Made by a program: the position numbers and the translations under genes | In this document: piece after piece, positions 1-11,232 of the stretch | Layout of the letters: each line of letters starts with the position of its first letter | Numbering within the stretch: the first letter of the stretch is position 1 | Source of the DNA: Vanessa cardui | Taxonomy: Eukaryota > Arthropoda > Insecta > Lepidoptera > Nymphalidae | DNA: 64,000 bases | Assembly: GCF_905220365.1 (NCBI RefSeq) | Contig: NC_061128.1 | Location: forward strand, 4,154,001 to 4,218,000 | Reading direction: 5' to 3' | The notes under the pieces: generated by a model | The model's database searches: none | Seen by the model: only the letters and a program-made list of their open reading frames with translations | Told to the model about the DNA's origin: nothing

Positions 1-359
1 ACTTTAAATAAAAATTGCTACAGTTGATGTTACTTATTAAATTATTTTTAAATAACGAATATAAAGGTAATATTATGGTATTAAATACGATATACTCCCT
101 CTGTATTCAATTAACTTATGCATGACGTCTAAATTAATCTATCCGCGCTAATGGTAAAACCTTGTCCACTTGTTATATATAAATTGTGAGAGTATACGAT
201 GATGAAGCGTGTTGAGGTTTTTGTTTTTGAGACCTTTCGCATTTCCCTTCCATGTGGTAAGCCGCTTAGAATTCAGTACGCTACATCTCACAATGTATTC
301 TAAGGTAAAAAAAATATGTAAAAAATATCATGTTGCAAAATATTCTATTATCTATAAAG
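1..359. other. AT-rich DNA, nothing recognised
   Basis: I see no gene or known repeat here. The short open frames are chance openings in AT-rich sequence, with no motif. Confidence 0.5.
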
Positions 360-632
360 AGCGAACTGCCCCGGTTACGCACGGGTGCAATACTGATACT
401 GAATAAACTACAGAGTTTGTTTTATTATGGCATCACATTAATAACTTCTAATATTATAAGTGTTTCTGTTCTATATTATACATATACAAAAACTTCCTTT
501 CAAATCACTTTATCTAATAAAAAAACATCAACGCAACAAAATCCGTTGTGTAAACTCAAAGATATAAGCATACATAGGGACAGACAGCAGTAAGCGACTT
601 TGTTTTATACTATGTAATGACTCTTTAATGTT
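360..632 (-). mobile_element. Helitron-like non-autonomous repeat fragment
   Basis: This stretch runs from a CCCCGGTTACGCACGGGTGC block to a GACTTTGTTTTATACTATGT block. The same order of motifs recurs at 5435-5712, 21252-21735 and, reversed, at 18787-19524 and 50530-50650. The complete end at 19524 reads CGGGTCGCTAGT, which fits a CTAG-type Helitron 3' terminus, so this copy lies on the minus strand. The terminal CTAG is eroded here. Helitron assignment is inference; membership of one dispersed family is visible directly. Confidence 0.5.
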
Positions 633-1968
633 TTCTAGTACACACCATAAAGTTAGTTAAGTATACAACTGATAAAATTAAAAAAAAAATACCATAATAT
701 TTTGCGACAGAAATCTTTGACTAAAATTCGTTAAGTTTTCTCTGATTTCCCGTATCTTTCATGAAATAGTTGCTTTAATATATCTTTAAAGATGGACGTC
801 TAACGCTCGTCAAATGACAAAAACTTGGAACTGATTCAACATATACGAGTTGCTTTGTACGATACCTACAGTAATAAATAAGTAATTTAATCCATATATA
901 AGGCATATTTTCATTGCTGCAAATTTAATTTTTTCGAACATATTTATATAACATTAGGCTAATTTAGTGAAAAATCAATAAGTAATAAAAATAATTTCAT
1001 AGCAACGGAAAAAATATATCTTCTATATCGACGTCAAAACGATGGATCGGTGTACAAATATTATGATTGAATGCCCGTAGATACTCAGACAACACCGAGG
1101 GCCGCTTGAAATAAAATACCTCAATAAACATAATGAAATTTGGACGTGTTTTGAATCCGATACAGATAAGAAAGAGTTATATTTTCAGGGTACATAGGTG
1201 AACTTTGAAAATTTTTGATATACATAAAACATTGTAATATTTCCCTTATGTTTTTATTGAGATGCTATTGGACGATTATATTTGAATATTTTAACTGGCA
1301 AACTTGCAACCGTATAGTTTACCTAAGTTTAATCTAATTTAAGACTAAACTTATCAGTAATAGGTAAGTTTAGTAGTAAAAAGGATTACGTTCACTTAGA
1401 AATCTATATTAATACCAATTTTATGAAAATAGAATAATATTTGTCATTAGCACCAACAAGAGCAACCAAGTCAACATTTGTATATTTTATTGTTTAATTA
1501 TGATTTATAACTTTGTCTTTTTTTGTATAAATAACCAAAGTTAGAAATTATATGATATCAGAGTGTATCTATATACATACAGTATAATTAAAGGTGTTTT
1601 TCGTGTGTCAATCTCGTTAAAATTACTTAACGACTGACGCTGAGGAATCGTCAGTAGATTGCTATTAATTTTCCGAAATTTTTTGATCACAATATCACAC
1701 ACAACAATCACAATATCAGTTATGAGTTAATTAAAATGGAAAAGCTACATATAATCATCACAATTATTATTGAGTTGAATTAATCTAATTTTTTCGGACT
1801 CACGTTTTTTCATGTGAAACTTCACATACAGTGTTATATGTGAAACAGGTGCCTTCATCTATGTCTTCGTCTTCATCTTACCTCACCTTCCTCATTTTTA
1901 AAAAACTTATTTTACTATATATATAATTCATGACGGGTCTGAAAAGAAGGAAGGGTTATAAAAGATAG
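633..1968. other. AT-rich DNA, nothing recognised
   Basis: There is no coding signal and no repeat shared with the rest of the window. A 16-bp near-palindrome, ATGTGAAACTTCACAT, lies near 1811 and is followed by a partial repeat of it. I attach no function to it. Confidence 0.45.
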
Positions 1969-2260
1969 GATTATAAATCAAATCAAAATAAATTTTACTC
2001 AACTAGGCTTTTACGAGCACTTTTGAATCGTCATTTTACAATTAAGTGAAGCTGCCACCGGTTCGGAAAGTAGATTCTACCGAGAAGAACCGGCAAGAAA
2101 CTCAGTAGTTACACTTTTTCAACATTTCATAATACAAAGTCAAGTTAGTTAAATACAATTAATTGAATTCATATATCCTGCTTGGAAGTCAACAGTTATT
2201 AACTCCACGCTTTTTTATTATCTATAAAATCTATATTTATTTTAATCCAAATAAAAGAGC
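1969..2260 (-). mobile_element. 5'-truncated LINE 3' tail, LINE-2-related group
   Basis: Read on the minus strand, this fragment runs from an AACTCCACGC block through GCCGGTTCTTCTCGG to TTGAGTAAAATTTATT and a TTTGATTTGA tail. The same order is found on the plus strand at about 22625-23012, where the match extends across nearly the whole length. A more diverged version forms the 3' end of LINE-2 at 13909. It has no coding capacity. It is best explained as the dead 3' end of a non-LTR insertion. Confidence 0.75.
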
Positions 2261-4665
2261 TTCTGCTAAGTTATTTCCTAATTTTTCTCAGTAAAAGAAA
2301 CAAATATGGTCATATGATGATAATATAAATACATTCGTAAGACTTGTATAAAGTTTATTTCAATGTAATTTTTACCCTTTATAATGTTTTTGTATTGTAA
2401 ACAATATATTTTAGATTAGCTTAATTATTTTTAGTTTAAATTGAGCCTTCAGCGAAGATCCCCTTCTTGAGTGCAAATGAGCTAAGTTTTAATGTAGTCT
2501 TCAAGTTGCTATATAATAAAAGTTTCTACAATACAATTTGTGCTCATAAATATCTCCTGCGCGTGAAGGTTTTATGATATGGAAATATTGTTTTTCTTTC
2601 ATGTAAAAATTATTGTTTATAAACAAGTCCTCATTAGTATAAATTATTGAGCACATATAGATGTGTAGACATGAGCATGTGTAGGCGTGAGCATGTATAG
2701 ACAACACCCTGTGATAATACAGCCGATATAAATACGATTTCTGTCCTGCAGAATAGGGTTATACGCGCAATTGATAACGTGAAATCTTAAAGTATTACAT
2801 ACAACAAAATTTCTAAACAAAATTATTACTTTTCATTCGTTTTGTTCGTAAAAATATAAATGCATTTTCTAGAAATCGTGACGTGCACGCTATTAATACA
2901 AGGAACAAACACAAACTTGTTATTACCTGACTACACTAGTAATTCGTTTGTATATACTTTTACAAAAATGTTTCTATTGAGCGTTTAAAAAAAAACTTTA
3001 AAGAACGTTTGAACGCTACAGGTCATTGACATTATTGACTTCACAGATGATACACATCTTGAGGTGACTTCACCACATCCAGGCCGTTTGGGTAACAAAA
3101 AAAATATCATTGTTAAAACAAATAAATCTAAGAAAAAACCATTAAAAGGTATTTTTTCCTAACCGGCTGTAGAATTTGGACAATCAAATAACAAAGTGTA
3201 ACATAACATATGTGTTGAATAAGAAAATTGAATTTAAATTCGATAAAAATCAAGAGTATAAAACGATCGTACAACTTTTTATGTAACATGGAAGCTCTTT
3301 AAATTTGTAAAGCATTATCACTAAGTAATATACCGTAGGTCGCGTATATTACTATGAAATAATAAAAAATTCATGCTTAATTGTATCAATCAATATCAAT
3401 AAGTTGCATAACTTTTAGTAGCGTAAGCTGTAAAGCTGTTTTTTTCTGTTAGAAACTACTCTTCACTTACGACCCCGTAACCGAACCCATTTGCAAGTCT
3501 GACTTGCTATTAAATATAGTTATAAAAGATCATACTAAATGAGTTATTACTATAATATTATTGTTTATTATGACGGGGGTATTATTGAAAAATATGTCAG
3601 ACGTTTGATTCGTGTCTGCCCAGTTAAAGGTCCGTGTTTTTTTTCTAAATACAACATACATATTTTTTATAAATTAAACTTTTAGTAAATCACCAATGCT
3701 CAATAAATCAAGACTTATATGACGAAATAGTATTATTCAATTAAATGCAATTCCATTAATAATAACCGCTTTTGCATGCAGAAGATAAAAGTTATCTTTC
3801 CATCTGAAGTTATCAGATTCCGTAACAGAAACTTTAACCGTACATTCCTCAGAATATGAAAGTTGAAGTTACGTTTATTCTTACAAAATCGGAATAAAAT
3901 TTCAGAAAGGCGAGCCACTATGATAGCCATGAATAAATCATATGATCTGACTTTACAAAAATGTTTAAAAATTATTTAAATCTATATGTATAAATTAAAT
4001 TTATGTAATGCCTTCTGAAATAAATTGTCAAATAAATGTACGACTTAAAGCAAAAATCGCGGAGCAAGGTTGTGGTATATAATTTTGTTATAGAAGTGAC
4101 TTTTTGCTTTCAGTCGCTTTAAATTTAGACTGATTATGTAGCAGGTGTTAATTCATATTTTCTTTCTTTCATTCATTTGGTAATTACTACATCTATCTCA
4201 AAAATATCAATTGGCTGAGTAATAAAAAATCACCTATAACATAATACTTTAAATTTCAGAGCATACATTCAATAAATTTCCCGAAGGCACCGTAACTCTG
4301 CCGAGCTTTGCGCTGCCAAATTGTTTTATACTTTAGCTGAGTAATTGCTTTAACTACGCTTCGATAGAAATTCATTGTAAAACTGGTTGGGGTTTACGTT
4401 AAACTTTAGTTCGATTCATCCCCATCGCTCTCATTTATTTTCCGTGAACTAATTATCCGCGGTAAAATTTAGTACATTGTAAAGCAATTTATATTTTGTT
4501 GTAGTTGGTGAACCATACTCATAAGTTATTCAAGAGCAAGGCAGCAATATGATATTTAAAAATAAATTACTACTTTTAATGCAGTTTTCACGAATGAAGG
4601 TGAAAGATAATATTAGATTTATTATAACAAACAGTAACAACTTCAACATGTAAGCTGTATTACAT
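2261..4665. other. AT-rich DNA, nothing recognised
   Basis: No gene or repeat related to others in the window was found. The open frames near 2501-2707 and 3733-3930 (minus strand) are short, low in complexity and lack motifs, so they are treated as chance. Confidence 0.4.
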
Positions 4666-5047
4666 GTAACCAGATGTGCTCGCGACTTCAAGCGCGTTTG
4701 AATTCAACAAAAAAATTATAGTTTAGTTCGCAGATTTTACTATATTTTATTAGTTCTGTTTTATTGGGCAGCTTTTGTGATGTCGCATGATGGCATTCGC
4801 GAGGGCTGCACATATTAAAAAAAACAGCTTGACTTTATTATTCTATTTATTCAATAGTTCAAAAATAAAAGTAGCCTAGGTAAATTCTTGTTAAATCAGC
4901 TAACTGCTGGGGAAAGTTTCGTCAAAATTGGTCCATTCGTTCCAAAGATTAGTCAAATGCAGGACCAGAAACAGACAGACAAAAAATGTAAAAAACGTTT
5001 TTTTAGTATATGTATGGTACATATACTAAAATAACATTTTTTTACAT
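4666..5047 (+). repeat. Old dispersed repeat fragment ending in an imperfect hairpin
   Basis: The stretch 4666-4990 has the AGATGTGCTCGCGACTTC start and the CAGACAGACA end also seen, more decayed, at 52735-52895. Both resemble the Helitron-like copies with GACAGACAG blocks at 35268 and 41391. Directly after it, 4986-5014 and 5018-5047 pair as an imperfect stem of about 29 bp with a 3-nt loop. The innermost 14 bp pair perfectly (5001-5014 with 5018-5031). This may be the terminal hairpin of the element or an unrelated palindrome. Confidence 0.4.
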
Positions 5048-5434
5048 ACATACGTAATTATGTTTAATAAAAAGCGGTTATTTTATTAATATATACAGAC
5101 AATCTAATTTTATTATGTTAATATATTATACCTTTTTAAGTGTTTGGTTAATGTTTGTAATTTCACTATCAATTTATTGATTATATTCATTGATCGAACA
5201 TATCACACACCAAAATAAAATTTGCACGTTTCGAAAACTTTTTCTACTTTTTTTGTATTTGTTTTCCTATTGTATACACATATGCTTATGACAATAGCTT
5301 CTAAACATTAAAAATAAAAGGGAAATATTTTGACAAGCAGATGTGAAAAGGGTACTGAAGTTTCGTCTTTGCCTATATTTGATGAACGTGAGATGTCTTT
5401 TCAAGTATATACTTCCATCATTCTTTATAAAAAT
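5048..5434. other. AT-rich DNA, nothing recognised
   Basis: There is no gene or family-level repeat. Overlapping short frames on both strands at 5267-5530 have no recognisable domain. Confidence 0.4.
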
Positions 5435-5712
5435 ACTAATACCCGCCCCGGCTTCGCACGGGTGCAATACTACTTTTATACTATTTGTATAAAATTAGTT
5501 TATTTACAAAATCATTTTAAAACATTCTAAAATTATCGGTGTTTCTTTACTATATTGTCTATGTATTATATACAAAAAAAAATCTCTCGAATCACTGTAT
5601 CTATTAAAAAAAACCGCATCTAAATCCATTGCGTAATTTTAAAGATCTAAACATATGGTATATAGGGACAGATATCGCTAAGCCACTTTGTTTTATATTA
5701 AGTAATGATGAT
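5435..5712 (-). mobile_element. Helitron-like non-autonomous repeat fragment
   Basis: The block starts with CCCGCCCCGGCTTCGCACGG, the complement of the 3' terminus seen at 19490-19524, and continues through TATTGTCTATGTATTATATAC to CACTTTGTTTTATATTAAGT. It is better preserved at its terminal GC-rich end than the 360-632 copy. The interior has no coding potential. Family membership is visible from shared motif order; the Helitron label is inferred. Confidence 0.55.
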
Positions 5713-6096
5713 AATGATAGCCTGAAAGGCTTGAAAATGGGAGCTAGATATTGTAAAGTTATATAACATATTATATAATGTAAGAATTTTAGTAGCATTA
5801 TATATTTTTATGAAAGCAAATATCGACCAAATTACTGTTCTTTGTGGACGAAGTTAGAGGCTTCACAGTCCGTACAATAGAACAGGAACGGCTTAAAGAA
5901 CAATGGAAACAATGGAAGCGTGTGGTATAAGTTATTGGTGATGAAACGCTTCGAGCTCGCCAGGTACAATACAATACAGAACAGTACGAACACACTTACG
6001 TATTCCATTGAGGAAGTATGAAATGTTTTTTCAGCTGCAATATTCAGATATTGAGCATTTTTACGATTTTCAATGTTTAATCAAGAGAATTGGAGA
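5713..6096. other. No recognised feature
   Basis: The 5833-5995 stretch is less AT-rich than its surroundings, but it matches nothing else in the window and has no domain in either strand. Confidence 0.35.
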
Positions 6097-6166
6097 CTTT
6101 TTTTTTGTTTTTTTTTTTTATGGCATAGGAGGCAAACGAGCAAGAGGCTCACCTGATGGAAAGTGA

Positions 6167-9100
6167 CTACCACCGCCCATGGACACCTGCAACACCAGGG
6201 GACTTGCAGGTGCGTTGCCGGCCTTTCAAAAAGGAGTAGGCTCTTTTCTTAAAGGTTCCCATGTCGTATCGGTTCGGAAAAACCGCCGGCGAAAGCTGGT
6301 TCCACAAAGTGGTTGTGCGAGGCAGAAAATGTCTGAGAAATCGCGCTGTTGTGGATTTTCGGACATCAAGGTGGTGCGGGTGAAACTTAGATTTTTGGCG
6401 AGATGTCCGAAGGTGAAATTCAGCAGCCGGGATTAATCCGAACAATTCCTCGGAACATTCCCCGTGAAAAATTCGGTAGAAGATGCAGAGTGATCCGACA
6501 TCTCTACGCAAAGCCAAAGGATCAAGGAGATCGGAAAGGGCTTGATCGTCGATAACTCGAGCCGCTCTACGTTGGATGCGGTCAAATGGAAGGAGCTGGT
6601 ACTGGGGAGCACCCGCCCAGAGGTGAGAGCAGTACTCCATGTGAGGCCGAATTTGCGCCTTGTAAAGTTTTAGGCGATGGGCCGACGTGAAATACTGTCT
6701 CGCCTTGCTGAGCACACCGAGCTTCTTTGAAGCCAATTTGGCTTTGCCTTCCAATTGACCGCGGAACTGAACGAGGCTCGAAATATCAACGCCAAGTATT
6801 CCGATACTACCTGTAGCGGCTATCGGAATGTTCTCAAATCGTGGAGATACGACAAATGGTGTTTTTTTAGCGGTTAACGCGCAAACTTGCGTCTTTTTGG
6901 GGTTGAAATGGACTAGATTTAGCCGGCCCCAATTCGAGACTTCGTTTAATGAAGACTCGATTTCAGACACAAGTTTGTTCCGGTTCTCTTCGACGTTTTC
7001 CCGAGAAATATTAGCGCGGCCGGTGTATAAGGTGTCAACGGTACTGTCGTCTGCATAGCAATGAATGTTCCCGATTTGCAACAAATCATTGATATGCAGA
7101 AGAAACAGAGTGGGTGATAGAACGCAGCCTTGTGGAACACCAGCATTGACGAATTTTAAGTCAGAGCATGCACCGTCGACAACGACCTTGATGCTCCGAT
7201 CTGCCAAAAAGCTGGTAATCCAATTGCATAATTTCCCGGGAAGCCCATAGGAAGGAAGCTTTGAAAGAAGCGCTTTGTGCCATACACAATCGAAGGCCTT
7301 CGCTATGTCCAAGCTGGCTGCTAATGCCTCCCCCTTGCTCTCAACTACTTCAGCCCACATGTGAGTAAGGTAAACTAGAAGATCACCGGCTGACCGACCC
7401 CGACGGAAACCGTACTGGCGGTCGCTAATCAGCTGGTTCACCTCTAGATACCGCAGGAGCTGGCAGTTTATAAGGGACTCCATTATCTTGGAGAGCAAGG
7501 AGGTGATGGCTATAGGCTTATAATTGGACGGGTCTGAGCGGTTGCCTTTTTTAGGGATCGGATGCACCAAAGCTGTCTTCCAGGAATTCGGGACGACGCC
7601 TAATGTGTAGGATTGCCGGAAAAGACGTGTTAAGACCGGTGCCAACTCGGGAGCACATGTCCGTAGCACGATTGGAGGGATACCATCGGGTCCGCTCGAC
7701 TTATGAATGTCCAAGGAAAGAAGTGCTTTACGAACTGCACTTTGCCGGAATTTAACCTCCGGCATCGTGGTATCACATCGCGGAATTGTTGGTGGAGATT
7801 TTCCTTGGTCATCCAGAGTCGAGTTCGACGCGAAGAGAGAGCCTAAAAGATCAGCTTTCTCTTTCGCGGTATGGGTCAATGACTCACCGTCTCTGTGCAG
7901 AGATGGAAAAGATGGCTGACAGAAATTCCCTAAGACAGCCTTAGCGAGAGACCAGAACGCTCGTGTTCCTGAAGGGAGACGCACCAGTCTCTCGCCAATT
8001 CTGCCAATGTACTCCGTCTTCGCCCTAGCAATCACGTTTTTGAGGGACCTAGAGGCAGAGTTGTATTCCTTTTTAAATGCGCTGGTATTTACATCACGAG
8101 ACGCAGATGCATTAGCCCAGGTTTGATAGCGTTCCCACTTTCGGCGTGATGCCGTTTTGCAGAAGCGACCAAACCAAGGCTGGGACTTGCCACCGATGGG
8201 TACTGCAGAGTAAGGAATGAATAGTTCCATACCCTGAAGCACCACATCGGCAACAGAGTCAGCAGCAGCGTTCGGATCATCCGGCGAGAAACAAATCTGC
8301 CCCCATGGGTAAGATGCAAAAAAAGACCGCATCCCATCCCAATCTGCTGACTTGTAGTGCCATACTCGGCGGCACCCAACAAAGCGAGGCCGTGAGTACC
8401 GCACAACCGGCACTGTACTCCGGACGAGCCAGTGGTCAGACGAGCCCAGAGGGGGATCGATGATAACCTGATAGCCATCCGGATGTGAAGTCAGCAGAAG
8501 GTCCAACAGGGAAGGTGTATGATCCTCCACATCCGGTATTCGCGTTGGCGAGTTGACCAGTTGTGTCAGATCATATGCTAGAGCGAAGTCCAGAACAGAT
8601 CTACCCACATGATCGGTGGTGCGTGAGCCGAGCCATTCTGCGTGGTGAGCATTAAAGTCACCCAGAATAATGATCTCTGCGGATGGAATCTGCTGAAGCA
8701 CGGAATCTGTAGCCATTTGGACGTGCTCAACCAGTCGGTCGGTTTCGGCATTACCGCAATGGGACCTATAAAGGCACGCATAGATTCGCGGATGGTCATC
8801 GCAGTCTACACGCAGCCAGATAATCGATAGGTCCTGTCCTTCAAGGCTGCCGAGGCGTCGAGAACAGATATCATCTCTGACGTAAACGCATACCCCAGCT
8901 CGTGGTATAAAGGAATGTTCCAATTTGTACCCAGGGTACGAGAGAAAAGTCGTATCGGCAGGAGAAGATATCTGGGTCTCGGTTAGAAAGAGCAAGGCCG
9001 GCTTCGCCGTTTCCAGATGGTAGTGAACGGCGTTGAGGTTGGAGTTGAGTCCCCTTATGTTGCAGAAGTCCACAGCGAGGGTGGTAGGGGTTGCCTTATG

Positions 9101-9181
9101 ATGCCTGCTCCGCTTGCCCCGAACAGTGGCGAGCGCAAAATCCCCCCCCCCCCCCCAGAATTCGGAGGGCAGCCTGGGCAT
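6167..9181 (-). CDS. Non-LTR retrotransposon ORF2 protein: endonuclease plus reverse transcriptase
   Basis: The product of 1004 residues would nick chromosomal DNA and copy its own RNA at the nick. The APE-type endonuclease fills roughly residues 34-255: NIRGL at 41-45, TETQ at 67-70, GDFNAH at 174-179 and SSDHW at 247-251. The reverse transcriptase spans about residues 480-760, with SSGPDGIPP near 495, AFDCVWH at 629-635, GVPQG at 681-685 and the catalytic YADD at 709-712. A C-terminal thumb region follows; I see no RNase H domain. The frame has no stop or frameshift, so all catalytic motifs are present. An in-frame TGA lies about 9 nt upstream of the first ATG, so translation begins at or after 9181. 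The first 20 residues cross a 15-nt G-run, which could shift frame. The YADD box and SSDH motif fit the jockey/CR1 group; the exact clade is not settled. Confidence 0.9.
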   Translation of the reverse strand: MPRLPSEFWGGGGDFALATVRGKRSRHHKATPTTLAVDFCNIRGLNSNLNAVHYHLETAKPALLFLTETQISSPADTTFLSYPGYKLEHSFIPRAGVCVYVRDDICSRRLGSLEGQDLSIIWLRVDCDDHPRIYACLYRSHCGNAETDRLVEHVQMATDSVLQQIPSAEIIILGDFNAHHAEWLGSRTTDHVGRSVLDFALAYDLTQLVNSPTRIPDVEDHTPSLLDLLLTSHPDGYQVIIDPPLGSSDHWLVRSTVPVVRYSRPRFVGCRRVWHYKSADWDGMRSFFASYPWGQICFSPDDPNAAADSVADVVLQGMELFIPYSAVPIGGKSQPWFGRFCKTASRRKWERYQTWANASASRDVNTSAFKKEYNSASRSLKNVIARAKTEYIGRIGERLVRLPSGTRAFWSLAKAVLGNFCQPSFPSLHRDGESLTHTAKEKADLLGSLFASNSTLDDQGKSPPTIPRCDTTMPEVKFRQSAVRKALLSLDIHKSSGPDGIPPIVLRTCAPELAPVLTRLFRQSYTLGVVPNSWKTALVHPIPKKGNRSDPSNYKPIAITSLLSKIMESLINCQLLRYLEVNQLISDRQYGFRRGRSAGDLLVYLTHMWAEVVESKGEALAASLDIAKAFDCVWHKALLSKLPSYGLPGKLCNWITSFLADRSIKVVVDGACSDLKFVNAGVPQGCVLSPTLFLLHINDLLQIGNIHCYADDSTVDTLYTGRANISRENVEENRNKLVSEIESSLNEVSNWGRLNLVHFNPKKTQVCALTAKKTPFVVSPRFENIPIAATGSIGILGVDISSLVQFRGQLEGKAKLASKKLGVLSKARQYFTSAHRLKLYKAQIRPHMEYCSHLWAGAPQYQLLPFDRIQRRAARVIDDQALSDLLDPLALRRDVGSLCIFYRIFHGECSEELFGLIPAAEFHLRTSRQKSKFHPHHLDVRKSTTARFLRHFLPRTTTLWNQLSPAVFPNRYDMGTFKKRAYSFLKGRQRTCKSPGVAGVHGRW
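9142..9156. repeat. 15-nt poly-C tract (poly-G in the LINE-1 sense)
   Basis: This uninterrupted C-run codes for the glycine run at residues 10-13 of the LINE-1 ORF. Its length decides which upstream frame joins the endonuclease. A second open frame (9055-9294, minus strand) overlaps it in another phase. Confidence 0.85.
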
Positions 9182-9521
9182 CCCTGCTCAGGTGGTGTAT
9201 GTCCTGAGCATGGATGCCCAGAGAGGGATTCTCCACCGCTGTCGCTGATGGTACCCTCCTGGGGTAATTTAACCAAATTCTGCACAACCATCAAGTTTTG
9301 GGGGGGAGGGGTATTGGGCCTCCGGAACTCTCACTTACCGGACGAAACGCGGTAGCATAACTACCACTTTACGCCGATTTTATGTGAGAGAGTGGTACTT
9401 CCCCGGGCGTGCCGGCCCATTCGGCTGTAACCCGAAGGTATACAGCGTGGCACTACCACTTCCAAAACTAGACTAGACTATTGCTACATTGATAAACTTC
9501 TTTCAAATATAGCTTTTATTT

Positions 9522-9800
9522 CCGAGATGACCTAGTGAAAGCTTGTATCTTAACCGATGATTACAGATTCAAACCCAGGCCAACACCACTAAATTTACAT
9601 GTGCCTAATTTGTGTGTATAATTCATTCTTGAAAGTGAAGGAAGAATTTGTAAGGGAACCTAGATGTGTCTAATTTCAACGAAATTCTGCCGCATGCGTA
9701 TTAACCAATTCGCATTGAACCAGCGTGGTGGAATATGCTCCATACCTTTTCCTCATATGGGGAAGAGGCCTTTGCCAAGCTCTGGAAGTGTGGAGTATGG
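9522..9800 (+). mobile_element. Decayed tRNA-headed SINE (SINE-A)
   Basis: The motif order of SINE-A is intact but heavily mutated: GAGATGACCTAGTG (box A region), CTTAACCGATGATT, GATTCAAACCCAGGC (box B region), TGTGCCTAATTTGTG, GCGTGGTGGAATATG and a GAGGCCTTTGCC-type 3' body. Divergence from the young copies at 24891 and 43430 indicates an old insertion. The 3' tail repeat is lost. Confidence 0.75.
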
Positions 9801-11232
9801 GTTCATGATGTAAGTTGGCATATTAAATAAGACATATAATACACTTTTTAGTTATTACATTAAGTATTTTTTTTTTTATTTTCAAAAGTATCTATTAATA
9901 TTAGAACTCAAACACATTTCCGGGATTGGATGTGATATTGCTGGAGTTTAGAGAAATATCTCAGGCGAGCAAACAAATGTAAACCTCCGAAGGTTCTATA
10001 TTTTCATCTAATGTACGTAATAAATTGCTTCATTTTATAACTATTATATTAGGCTTATCTATTTGTACAGTTTTCAAATTCATTCCTGTATCAAGTCTTA
10101 CACTCTTAATACCTTTTGAATCTAAACACAAATCATTGCGATGGAATATGTCATTCTGGATCGGTACAGCAGATTATCGCTTATACTGAGCACACGAAAA
10201 TAGATCTTAAAATGACAAACCTTTTCTTACCCCGACTGTACATATATACGTACATAAATAATCAAACAAAATCATAAGTCTCCCATTTTAAATTTTTGTC
10301 TTAATGTGGGATGTTAACCACATTAAAATATATTTCTTGCCAGTAATAAAGTGAGTTTAAAAACTATTTCCATTTCAGTAACATACAGGCATTACATAAG
10401 TAATGTGGGCCTTGATGTTGCCATTCAACCTCGCTATACGTATTCCTAATTGCGCCGACGGTCAGTATAACGTAACATTCATATCCGACTACGTTTTGTG
10501 AATTTCTTCTACACAATACGCGATGAAATGGATGTATTGGACCGCTCTACGTTGTGATATATAGCCATTATTTATATGGAACGTGTCCTAAAAGGTTTCC
10601 GAGAGCACCGAAATAAAACCCAAGGCACTATTATCTAAATTAGTATATAAACCGTTTTCTATTTAAATATACATTACTATAATAAAAACAAAACGTTTTT
10701 ATGTAATATATTTTTTTCTCTTTTTTTGCTAACCTAAATTATTATTTATAAAATTTTAATCAATGCTCCAACAATATATGTATATACATAACACTGATAA
10801 TTTAAATAAATTTAAACAATGAAAATATAATTAACATAAATATTTTGTGCCTACGTATCACACAAGTCAACACGGTTTTTGAGTCTGAGTTCTGAGGTGC
10901 TGATTTTGTTTAATTATGTCAAACCAAACAAGGAAACAATAATTTTATCTAATAAAGTTTGCTTTTGTGGCAACTAGAACGAATTTTAAAATTTTTAGAA
11001 ATTCGAAATTTTTTAATTCAGTTAAATTAAGAATTAAGAAAAAGAACTTTAATTTATTTGTTAATAATATTTATTTACAAGGAAAAATAAAGGTAAATCT
11101 CTAAAAGCATAAAAAAACAGAAACTATTTTAAAAATAAAAAAATTTTGGTTTTTTTTTCAATGTAAGTAGGAACTTTCTCGTATTAAGCTCCATGCGTAG
11201 TCACCAATCCTTCTTGAGCAAATTTCACTGTT
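9801..11232. other. AT-rich DNA, nothing recognised
   Basis: No gene, and no repeat shared with other parts of the window. Confidence 0.4.

Larger units (their letters stand above)
6097..9470 (-). mobile_element. LINE-1: jockey/CR1-type non-LTR retrotransposon with intact ORF2
   Basis: The element reads on the minus strand. Its 3' end is a poly-A tail (the T-run at about 6097-6120 on the plus strand), directly preceded by CCTATGCCATAAAA. A short 3' UTR of about 50 bp separates tail and stop codon. The ORF occupies 6167-9181. Upstream, 9182-9470 is GC-rich, with a 15-nt C-run (9142-9156) and a G-run near 9300, and is taken as 5' leader; the left boundary is uncertain. No ORF1 (gag-like) frame fits in the 290 bp before the ORF, so the copy is 5'-truncated or ORF1 is absent. 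I found no convincing target-site duplication. Two 3'-end relatives lie at 19148-19345 and 28889-29371. Confidence 0.85.

Noticed and set aside
8089..8478. 129-codon frame inside the LINE ORF region
   Set aside because: It is an alternative frame on the same strand as the motif-bearing ORF2 and carries no domain.
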